NCBI GenBank assembly: GCA_016207825.1
Contig: JACQZI010000034.1
Coordinates: 1-21,425 of the forward strand
Origin: Planctomycetota bacterium
GTDB taxonomy: Bacteria; Planctomycetota; MHYJ01; JACQXL01; JACQZI01
Length of the DNA: 21,425 bases
Direction: 5' to 3'
Part shown: in pieces, positions 1 to 5,726 of the stretch
Layout of the letters: the number at the start of each line of letters is the position of its first letter
Numbering within the stretch: the first letter of the stretch is position 1
Made by a program: the position numbers and the translations under genes
The notes under the pieces: model-generated
The model's database searches: none
What the model saw: only the letters and a program-made list of their open reading frames with translations
Told to the model about the DNA's origin: nothing

Positions 1-320
1 CAACTTTTGCAGTTTTTGGATAATAGTTGCTAGCTGTTCGATAACCGGTTGTATTAATTGGAGTTGGATTTACAAGTAGTTTTAGTTTCGGTGAAAATCC
101 GGCAAAAACGGCCCTATTTTATGCACAAGTTCTTGTGCATCGTGCACAAGAACTTGTGCATGATGCAATCCTACACCACTACTATAAACACATAAATAGA
201 AACGCCCTATCTAATTTTTTACAAAGGTGAACGGGCATGGCAAATCTAACCATCCCTAACCCATAAATGAAATTCCCCATCGGCTGAATATGGTTTATTT
301 GCCGGAGGTTGAGGAGAAAT
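1..320. other. Gene-free left edge with one large dyad
   Basis: I see no supportable gene here. All three plus frames are closed by position 79, and the minus-strand open stretch below position 110 has no ATG. A start-like ATG at 237 follows a purine-rich AAAGGTG but stops after nine codons. The only clear structure is the double palindrome at 122–160, described separately. The stretch may be an ordinary spacer, or the decayed end of a neighbouring gene outside the window. Confidence 0.5.
122..160. repeat. Paired inverted palindromes (18 bp + 3 bp + 18 bp)
   Basis: TGCACAAGTTCTTGTGCA at 122–139 is followed, after TCG, by its exact reverse complement at 143–160. Each 18-mer is itself two 8-bp half-sites (TGCACAAG and CTTGTGCA) around a 2-bp centre. 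The block therefore holds four half-sites in alternating orientation and can form an 18-bp stem with a 3-nt loop. No T-run follows on either strand, so a terminator is unlikely. A protein-binding site, a cruciform or a small repeat element are the alternatives; none can be chosen from sequence alone. Confidence 0.8.
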
Positions 321-369
321 AAATAAAAAAGGCAGGAACGAATGTTTCTTCCGTTTCCTGCCTTTTATT
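321..369 (-). terminator. Rho-independent terminator of the RRM gene
   Basis: On the minus strand, 40 nt past the stop codon of the RRM gene, a GC-containing stem pairs 352–366 with 325–340 (AAGGCAGGAACG against CGTTTCCTGCCTT, with one bulge). The loop is 11 nt. A U-rich tract follows at once (TTTTTTATTTATTT on the minus strand). This is a textbook intrinsic terminator. The A/T-rich outer arms make it partly bidirectional. Confidence 0.85.
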
Positions 370-412
370 AGTAAACTGTCCCGCCTTCCGGCGGAATCAA
401 TTCAATCCGGGA

Positions 413-712
413 TTAATAGCGGTCTCTGCGATTCCCGCCGCCGCCGAATTTGTTATCCCGCGGAACCATCGGCCTGGCTTCGTTGACTGTCAGGCTGCGA
501 CCATCAAGTTCCTTGCCGTTAAAGAGTTCGATTGCCTTGGCCGCTTCTTCGTTTGTGGTCATTTCCACAAAGCCGAAGCCCTTGGAGCGCCCGCTATCGC
601 GGTCCATGATGATTTTTGCGCTTTCCACGGCGCCTGCCTGGGCAAACGTCTGCTTCAGGGTTTCCTCGGTGGTGTCGTAGGACAATCCGCCTACATACAG
701 TTTCTTACCCAT
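413..712 (-). CDS. RRM-domain RNA-binding protein
   Basis: A 99-residue protein made of one RNA recognition motif plus a short basic, glycine-rich tail. RNP2 is LYVGGL at residues 5–10 and RNP1 is KGFGFVEM at 44–51. The tail is GGGGNRRDRY. Length and layout match the small bacterial RRM proteins known from cyanobacteria and several other phyla, which bind single-stranded RNA and are often cold-responsive. AAGGGAGA lies just upstream of the chosen ATG, supporting the start. The gene is monocistronic, with its own promoter about 137 nt upstream of the ATG and its own terminator downstream. The long leader suggests post-transcriptional control, but that is inference. The precise RNA target cannot be read from sequence. 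Confidence 0.95.
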   Translation of the reverse strand: MGKKLYVGGLSYDTTEETLKQTFAQAGAVESAKIIMDRDSGRSKGFGFVEMTTNEEAAKAIELFNGKELDGRSLTVNEARPMVPRDNKFGGGGNRRDRY

Positions 713-849
713 AGTCTCCCTTTCTTACTGCCCTTAAATAAATTATTATCGCCTCGCTTAGCGTTTATTTCCAGATTTCTCGGAAGTTCAACTCGCAGGA
801 CGATTTTATTGCATAGTGCGGTAAGGGCATATCCGCTTCTAAAACATTA
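713..849 (-). promoter_or_regulatory. Long 5' leader of the RRM gene with an 8-bp closing pair
   Basis: The stretch between the inferred transcription start (about 849) and the ATG at 712 is non-coding. In the minus-strand transcript, TGCCCTTA (from 829–822) lies near the 5' end and its exact complement TAAGGGCA (from 736–729) lies just before the Shine-Dalgarno site. A long-range pairing could therefore close the leader next to the ribosome binding site. Cold-shock and RRM genes in other bacteria often have long regulatory leaders. That this one is regulatory is inference. Confidence 0.45.
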
Positions 850-855
850 GTTGCT

Positions 856-884
856 ATTATATCGTCTTTTACCAATAATGTCAA
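856..884 (-). promoter_or_regulatory. Consensus sigma-70 promoter of the RRM gene
   Basis: Read on the minus strand: TTGACA (884–879), a 17-bp spacer, then TATAAT (861–856). Both hexamers are perfect consensus at the optimal spacing. Predicted transcription start is near 849. Confidence 0.85.
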
Positions 885-997
885 TACTTTTTTGTATTTC
901 TAACAAGGAAATAAATTGATTAAACCGATTGAGAATTTACGTGCCCTTATCCGCGCCCGGCTTTCCGTATTGAAATCAGCAGAATCCCCTGATTTTA

Positions 998-1025
998 TTG
1001 ACTGGAAAATATTTAAATCTATAAT
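998..1025 (+). promoter_or_regulatory. Promoter abutting the oxidoreductase start codon
   Basis: TTGACT (998–1003), a 16-bp spacer and TATAAT (1020–1025). Only five bases separate the -10 box from the ATG at 1031, so the predicted transcription start falls on or next to the start codon. No Shine-Dalgarno sequence precedes the ATG. The mRNA would be leaderless. Confidence 0.7.
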
Positions 1026-1030
1026 AGAAC

Positions 1031-2074
1031 ATGATGAATATAACTGAATCAACCGAATCAGTTAATGATAAATGCGATGTTGCTATAACCACGCTTGCCG
1101 TTATCGGGGTTGGACATCTCGGCAAACACCACGCGCGGATATGTCGTTCACTTGCCGGCACCAGGCTTGCCGCCGTGGTAGATACTAATCCGAAAACCGC
1201 CCGGGAAAAAGGCCTTGAACTCAACGTGCCGTATTACACGGATTACAAGAAACTCTTTGGCGCAATTTCCGCAACAGTCATTGCCACACCGACAATCACC
1301 CATTATAAAATTGCCAAAGATTTCATCACGCGCGGAATCCATGTCTTTATCGAAAAGCCGATTACCACGACAATCAACCAGGCAAAGAGTCTTATTAAGC
1401 TCGCCAAACAATACCGTGTGAAACTGCAGGTGGGCCATATTGAAAGATTTAATCCGGCATTGAAAGCGGTCCGGGAGGATATCACTTCACCTCGCTTTAT
1501 AGAAAGCCATCGCCTGTCTCCCCTTTCTTTCCGGTCGCTCGATATCGATGTGGTAAGGGACTTGATGATTCATGATATTGATATCGTCTGTTCATTAAAC
1601 AACCAGAAGCCGGTTAAGATATTCGCAACGGGCGTCCCGGTTTTTTCCAGGAAGGTCGATATTGCCAACGCCCGTTTGGTCTTCCCGAACGGCTGCGTGG
1701 CGAATTTGACGGCTTCCCGCGTTTCCGACAAGTCCATGCGCAAGATGCGGATATTTTCCAAAGATGCCTATGCCTCGATCGACTTCGCTTCCAAGAACGC
1801 CCAGGTTTACAGGAAATCCCCCCAAGCGCCCAGCCCTAAAAAAATACTTCAAAATATTGACTTGAACGCAATAAAGGATTATCAATCTTTGATGTTGCAG
1901 AAGTTTTTGGAGATAAAGAATCCGGTAATAGAAAAAACGGACCAGATTGAAAGCGAGCTTGGTGCGTTTATCGGGTCTATCCAAGAAGGCAGGCCGGTCG
2001 TCGTCACTGGAGAAGACGGTTTGAGGGCGCTGGAAACCGCCGAACTTATAATAAAACAAATTAATAAGGAGTAA
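1031..2074 (+). CDS. Gfo/Idh/MocA family NAD(P)-dependent oxidoreductase
   Basis: A 347-residue dehydrogenase with an N-terminal Rossmann fold. The dinucleotide loop is GVGHLG at 26–31, and the family's EKP motif with its substrate/cofactor lysine is at 108–110. GHIERFNPA at 135–143 and MIHDIDIV at 179–186 lie in the region that usually supplies active-site residues. The GHIERFNPA signature is one I associate with nucleotide-sugar members, such as UDP-GlcNAc 3-dehydrogenase of lipid A synthesis, but the substrate here is not proven. About 20 residues precede the fold. Two ATGs stand side by side (1031, 1034) with no later in-frame ATG before the fold. The prs gene begins 4 bp after its stop, and its Shine-Dalgarno lies inside this gene's end, so the two are co-transcribed. 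Confidence 0.9.
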   Translation: MMNITESTESVNDKCDVAITTLAVIGVGHLGKHHARICRSLAGTRLAAVVDTNPKTAREKGLELNVPYYTDYKKLFGAISATVIATPTITHYKIAKDFITRGIHVFIEKPITTTINQAKSLIKLAKQYRVKLQVGHIERFNPALKAVREDITSPRFIESHRLSPLSFRSLDIDVVRDLMIHDIDIVCSLNNQKPVKIFATGVPVFSRKVDIANARLVFPNGCVANLTASRVSDKSMRKMRIFSKDAYASIDFASKNAQVYRKSPQAPSPKKILQNIDLNAIKDYQSLMLQKFLEIKNPVIEKTDQIESELGAFIGSIQEGRPVVVTGEDGLRALETAELIIKQINKE

Positions 2075-2077
2075 TAT

Positions 2078-3022
2078 ATGATGCCTCGAGATAAAATGCA
2101 GGTCTTTGCCGGGCGCGCCAGCACGGAACTGGCCGAGAAAGTCTGCGCCAAATTAAGCATCCCATTGGGCAAAGCGGAAATACGGCCATTTCCGGACGGG
2201 GAAATAGACCTTAAGGTTATTGACGACGTGCGCGGGTCGGATGTCTTTATAATCCAGTCCACCTCCGCACCGGCTGATTCGCATCTTATGGAATTATTGA
2301 TTTTTATAGACTGCCTGAAACGCGCCTCGGTCGAGCGGATAACCGCGGTGATACCTTATTTCGGTTACGCCCGCCAGGACCGTAAAGCCGAAGGGCGCGT
2401 CCCGATAACCGCCAAGCTGGTCGCCAACCTGATTACAACCGCCGGGGCGGATAGAGTGCTGACCATAGATTTGCACGCCGCTCAAATACAGGGATTCTTT
2501 GATATTCCCGTGGACCACTTGTTCTCATCCCCCGTCATGATAGAATACATCAAGCATTTGAGGATACCCAAATTAATCGTTGTCGCTCCTGACGTGGGCG
2601 GCGTAAAACTGGCGCGCGCTTACGCCAAGCATCTCGCAGCCGACCTGGCGATTGTGGACAAGCGCAGAATAGGGCCGCGCCAAACCGAAGCAATGCAGAT
2701 TATCGGAGATATCAAAGGCAAGAATATTTTGATGGTAGACGATATGATTTCCACCGCCACCACAATCAGCAACGCCGCGGAAATAATGCGTTCAAAAGGC
2801 GCCAAGAATATTTACGTCTGCGCCACCCACGCGGTTTTGACCGAGGGTTCTTTGCAAAAACTGCAGAAAGCACGCTTCAACGAGGTGGTTTTATCCGATA
2901 CTATTTACCACAACCCGAAAACGCTGACCGACCAGATTAGGATACTTTCCGTTTCCGGGATGCTCGCCGAAGCAATACGGCGGATACATTACAGTGAATC
3001 GGTAAGCTCGCTGTTTATTTAA
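2078..3022 (+). CDS. prs: Ribose-phosphate pyrophosphokinase (PRPP synthase)
   Basis: A cytoplasmic enzyme making PRPP from ribose 5-phosphate and ATP for purine, pyrimidine, histidine and NAD synthesis. At 314 residues it has normal family length. Visible motifs are FPDGE near 38–42, VIPYFGYARQDRK at 91–103 (ATP region), DLHAAQIQGFF at 131–141 and the PRPP-binding loop VDDMISTATT at 220–229. That loop has S-T-A-T-T where many homologues have D-T-G-G-T; this looks like a lineage variant rather than damage. AAGGAG at 2066–2071 lies 6 bp before the ATG at 2078 (a second ATG follows at 2081), so either could be used. It lies 4 bp after the oxidoreductase gene, presumably in the same transcript. 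Confidence 0.97.
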   Translation: MMPRDKMQVFAGRASTELAEKVCAKLSIPLGKAEIRPFPDGEIDLKVIDDVRGSDVFIIQSTSAPADSHLMELLIFIDCLKRASVERITAVIPYFGYARQDRKAEGRVPITAKLVANLITTAGADRVLTIDLHAAQIQGFFDIPVDHLFSSPVMIEYIKHLRIPKLIVVAPDVGGVKLARAYAKHLAADLAIVDKRRIGPRQTEAMQIIGDIKGKNILMVDDMISTATTISNAAEIMRSKGAKNIYVCATHAVLTEGSLQKLQKARFNEVVLSDTIYHNPKTLTDQIRILSVSGMLAEAIRRIHYSESVSSLFI

Positions 3023-3051
3023 AAAATCGGTAAAATACTATCACGAATACG

Positions 3052-3114
3052 ACGAATAATACGACTTTATTATTCGTGCTATAAGAACCATTTGTGCCAT
3101 TCGTGTTCTTTTTT
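3052..3114 (+). terminator. Hairpins after prs, possible terminator
   Basis: A perfect 10-bp A/T-rich stem pairs 3052–3061 with 3068–3077 around a 6-nt loop. A weaker second stem (AAGAAC at 3083–3088 with GTTCTT at 3105–3110) runs into six T residues at 3109–3114. Together they could end the oxidoreductase–prs transcript before the next promoter. The stems are weak, so this is tentative. Confidence 0.4.
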
Positions 3115-3115
3115 C

Positions 3116-3144
3116 TTGACCAGACGGCAAATTAATCCTATATT
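3116..3144 (+). promoter_or_regulatory. Promoter of the rplY–mutS operon
   Basis: TTGACC (3116–3121), a 17-bp spacer and TATATT (3139–3144). Predicted start is near 3151, giving a leader of about 34 nt that contains AGGAG at 3172–3176, 8 bp before the ATG at 3185. Confidence 0.7.
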
Positions 3145-3184
3145 CGTGTGTTTTGGTATCCGTATAAATATAGGAGCTTGAAGT

Positions 3185-3895
3185 ATGGAATGGGTTAAAA
3201 TTAAAGCAGAATCCCGCAAGGAAAAAGGTTCGACCATTTGCCGCCATTTGCGCAAAAAAGGGCTTGTTCCCGGAATCGTCTATGGTCGTAAAGAACCAGA
3301 GGAACAACTGGTAATCAATGCCAAGGAATTATCAGAAATGCTCCACAAGGGTGTGCGCCTGATAGACCTGGCATTCCCGGATAAAACCGAAAAAGTATTT
3401 GTCAAGGAAGTACAGGTTGACCCGATAAGCGAAGCACCGATTCACATCGATTTCAGCCGCATAGCCATGGATGAAATGCTGACCATGGAAGTGGAAATCA
3501 TCTTGAAAGGACAGCCCAAAGGAATACTGGCCGGTGGGCTTCTGGAACAAAACCTCAGGCAACTCACCATCAAGTGCCTGCCGAATAATATCCCGGATTC
3601 AATCGAGGTGGATGTCGCCGGGCTTGACATGGGAGACTTGGTCAGGGTAAAGGAAATGAAACTGCCCCAGGGCGTCAGCACGGTAACCGATGCGGAAATC
3701 GTGGTGGCCGGAGTGCACCAGCCTAAGGAAGAAGAAGTCGCCGCACCTGCAGGTGAAATCTCCACAACCGAACCGGAAGTAATCACCGCGAAGAAGGAAG
3801 AAACTGAAGAAGGCGAAGAAGGCAAAAAAGGAACCGATGATAAAAAGGCTGCCGTAAAGGAAGAAAAGAAGCCGGCTAAAGAAGAAAAGAAATGA
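3185..3895 (+). CDS. rplY: 50S ribosomal protein L25 (general stress Ctc type)
   Basis: Binds 5S rRNA in the large ribosomal subunit. Residues 1 to about 92 form the L25 5S-binding domain, including the RHLRKKGLVPGIVYG stretch typical of the family. Residues 93 to about 182 match the C-terminal domain of the long TL5/Ctc form. The last 55 residues are a low-complexity lysine- and glutamate-rich tail, probably disordered. At 236 residues it is the long form, not the short E. coli L25. AGGAG 8 bp upstream supports the start. The stop overlaps the start of pth as ATGA (3892–3895), implying translational coupling. The same rplY–pth pairing is common in bacteria. Confidence 0.95.
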   Translation: MEWVKIKAESRKEKGSTICRHLRKKGLVPGIVYGRKEPEEQLVINAKELSEMLHKGVRLIDLAFPDKTEKVFVKEVQVDPISEAPIHIDFSRIAMDEMLTMEVEIILKGQPKGILAGGLLEQNLRQLTIKCLPNNIPDSIEVDVAGLDMGDLVRVKEMKLPQGVSTVTDAEIVVAGVHQPKEEEVAAPAGEISTTEPEVITAKKEETEEGEEGKKGTDDKKAAVKEEKKPAKEEKK

Positions 3896-4446
3896 AAATC
3901 ATCGTTGGGCTTGGTAACCCCGGACTGAAATATAAACATACCAGGCACAATTTGGGATTCAAGGTAATAGACAGCCTGACTGAAGCGAAAGATATCGATC
4001 TTAGAAAATCAAGCAGAAATTACGAGGCGGGCAAAGGAACCATCGAAGGGAACCAGATAATGCTGGTAAAACCGCTGACTTTCATGAATAATTCAGGCAT
4101 TGCGGTTTCGGCACTGGTCACCAAAACAGGCGCGAAGCCTGATGAGCTTTTGGTTATCTGCGACGATTTCCAGTTGCCGCCGGGGAAACTCCGGATACGC
4201 CGGGGTGGTTCAAGCGGAGGCCACAAAGGGCTGGAATCCATCATCGCCGCACTCGGCACGGATGAATTTGCGCGCCTGAGAATCGGCGTGGGACTGCCGG
4301 GAAACATGGATGCGGCGGAATTTGTCCTTATGAATTTCAGGAAAGCCGAACTGGCTGAAATAATCCCGGCAATCGAACGGGCGACAGAAGCCGTTTGCGA
4401 ATGGGTCGCAAACGGAATAGATAAAAGCATGAATAAATATAACTAA
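3892..4446 (+). CDS. pth: Peptidyl-tRNA hydrolase
   Basis: Cleaves the ester bond of peptidyl-tRNAs that fall off ribosomes, recycling tRNA in the cytoplasm. At 184 residues it has typical length. GLGNPG is at 6–11, with N9 and catalytic H19 in TRHN (H20 of the E. coli enzyme). FMN is at 64–66 and the D91 region (CDDFQLPPG) matches E. coli D93. The GGH(N)GL loop reads GGHKGL at 109–114, so the asparagine usual after the histidine is lysine 112 here. The rest of the active site is intact, so the enzyme is probably functional. The start overlaps the rplY stop by 4 bp. Confidence 0.97.
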   Translation: MKIIVGLGNPGLKYKHTRHNLGFKVIDSLTEAKDIDLRKSSRNYEAGKGTIEGNQIMLVKPLTFMNNSGIAVSALVTKTGAKPDELLVICDDFQLPPGKLRIRRGGSSGGHKGLESIIAALGTDEFARLRIGVGLPGNMDAAEFVLMNFRKAELAEIIPAIERATEAVCEWVANGIDKSMNKYN

Positions 4447-4462
4447 AAGGAGCTTTAATCTT

Positions 4463-4831
4463 ATGGCAATTTACGAAGGCATGTTCCTGGCTGACCCGGC
4501 AAAAGCATCGACCGAATGGGAAGAAGTAATGAAGCATGTTACCGAGCTTATCGGCAAACACGGCGGAAAAATCCTCCAATCCACCAAGTGGGCCGAAAGG
4601 AAACTCACTTACCCGATTAAAAGGCGCAACCGCGGGACTTATATCCTTACCTATTTTGAGGCGCCACCGGAAAGCATCACTAAAATAAAAGACGATTTCA
4701 AACTTTCGGAAATCATACTTAGAACGCTGATACTTGCCAAAGAAGGCAAGGAAGCGACAAAAATCCTCGCCAAACCGCTGGAACCCCTTAAGGAACTTCC
4801 ACCCATGGCGCCCAGGAATATGAACAGATAA
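4463..4831 (+). CDS. rpsF: 30S ribosomal protein S6
   Basis: A small-subunit protein that normally pairs with S18 on the platform. It is 122 residues, slightly longer than the S6 core. Family features are the YEGMFL strand at the N-terminus, the W-x-E-R-K-L-T-Y-P-I stretch at about 43–52, GTYILTYFEA at about 58–67, and the ILRTLIL helix. The last 25 residues are a proline- and lysine-rich extension. AAGGAG at 4447–4452 precedes the ATG by 10 bp. It sits 16 bp after pth and 19 bp before ssb, the conserved rpsF–ssb arrangement. Confidence 0.95.
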   Translation: MAIYEGMFLADPAKASTEWEEVMKHVTELIGKHGGKILQSTKWAERKLTYPIKRRNRGTYILTYFEAPPESITKIKDDFKLSEIILRTLILAKEGKEATKILAKPLEPLKELPPMAPRNMNR

Positions 4832-4850
4832 AAAAACTAAGGAGGGAACA

Positions 4851-5291
4851 ATGCCGAGTTATAATCGAGTATTGCTGATGGGAAACCTGACCGCCGACCC
4901 TGAATTGCGATACACCCAAAGCGGCACGCCGGTTTGTTCATTTCGAATCGCGGTAAACGAAGTTTATAAAACACCCTCAGGCGAAAAGAAAGAAACTGTC
5001 ACGTTTATCCCCATCACCATCTGGCGCAAACAGGCCGAAACCTGCGCCGAATACCTGAAAAAGGGCAGACCGGTCTTGGTGGAAGGCAAACTAAAAATGA
5101 GCCAGTGGACATCAAAAGAAGGTGAAAAACGCTCCAAGCTTGAAGTCGTTGGGCTGGGCGTAAAGTTTTTAAGCAGCGGCCCGGCCGGCGACCGCTCAGC
5201 AGAAAGAGCCGCGAGCCATCAGGGCGAGCAACCCGAACCACCATCCGAACCTATGCTGGATGAGGAAGAATCCGAAGATATTCCCTTTTAG
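4851..5291 (+). CDS. ssb: Single-stranded DNA-binding protein
   Basis: Coats single-stranded DNA during replication, recombination and repair and recruits partners through its acidic tip. Residues 1 to about 107 form the OB fold: N-terminal NRVLLMGNLTADPELRYT is characteristic, followed by F-R-I-A-V-N and the W-R-K-Q-A-E helix start. A short polar linker follows. The C-terminus DEEESEDIPF is the classic acidic protein-interaction tip. At 146 residues it is a little shorter than the E. coli protein. A strong AAGGAGGG lies just upstream. The operon also carries mutS, which fits a repair context. Confidence 0.97.
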   Translation: MPSYNRVLLMGNLTADPELRYTQSGTPVCSFRIAVNEVYKTPSGEKKETVTFIPITIWRKQAETCAEYLKKGRPVLVEGKLKMSQWTSKEGEKRSKLEVVGLGVKFLSSGPAGDRSAERAASHQGEQPEPPSEPMLDEEESEDIPF

Positions 5292-5315
5292 ACTTTTATC
5301 ACTGTAGAGCAAAAT

Positions 5316-5708
5316 ATGAAAGAGGAATCGCAGGAGCAAGCCCAACCGGTAAATTATCCCATACGCACCGCCCTGATTTTCCTGGCGGCGCACACCGCTT
5401 TGTTTGCGACGATACTTGCCTGGTCATGGGAAGAACGAATATTTTCCTCTTCAGGCGGCAACTTCATCCTTTACATATTTGAATTCCTCGGCGTAGTCAT
5501 AACCAAAGCCGTCGGGCAGGCGGAAGACCTAACCGTGGTTGCGCCATATATTATTACATTCCTCGTCAATTCAATTTTCTACGCGGCAATCGGGTTTGGA
5601 ATCGGCTCGCTATTCCATGAACTCGGCTGGGTGGAACAAAGCCATAATATTTTCCAGACCGAAGAAGAGCTTTCGGATAAGGATAAAGGAATCGGGCAGG
5701 CTGCCTGA
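5316..5708 (+). CDS. Small three-helix membrane protein of unknown function
   Basis: I do not recognise this 130-residue protein. It has a charged N-terminus, then three hydrophobic segments at about 18–36, 50–67 and 73–100, and a hydrophilic acidic C-terminal tail of about 28 residues (EEELSDKDK). It is therefore probably an inner-membrane protein with a soluble tail. No catalytic motif is visible. The upstream Shine-Dalgarno is weak. It lies 24 bp after ssb and 18 bp before mutS, so it is translated from the same mRNA. It occupies the place where rpsR and rplI usually follow ssb, and it resembles neither. The coding call rests on fit to the operon and the clean membrane pattern. Confidence 0.75.
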   Translation: MKEESQEQAQPVNYPIRTALIFLAAHTALFATILAWSWEERIFSSSGGNFILYIFEFLGVVITKAVGQAEDLTVVAPYIITFLVNSIFYAAIGFGIGSLFHELGWVEQSHNIFQTEEELSDKDKGIGQAA

Positions 5709-5726
5709 AAAGAAACACTCTGAATT

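Noticed and set aside
1-110. Minus-strand open stretch at the left edge
   Set aside because: No ATG and no ribosome binding site. About 36 codons are open to the edge, which is too little to support a partial gene.
237-263. Tiny ORF MANLTIPNP with a purine-rich upstream sequence
   Set aside because: Nine codons only, with no context supporting a peptide gene.
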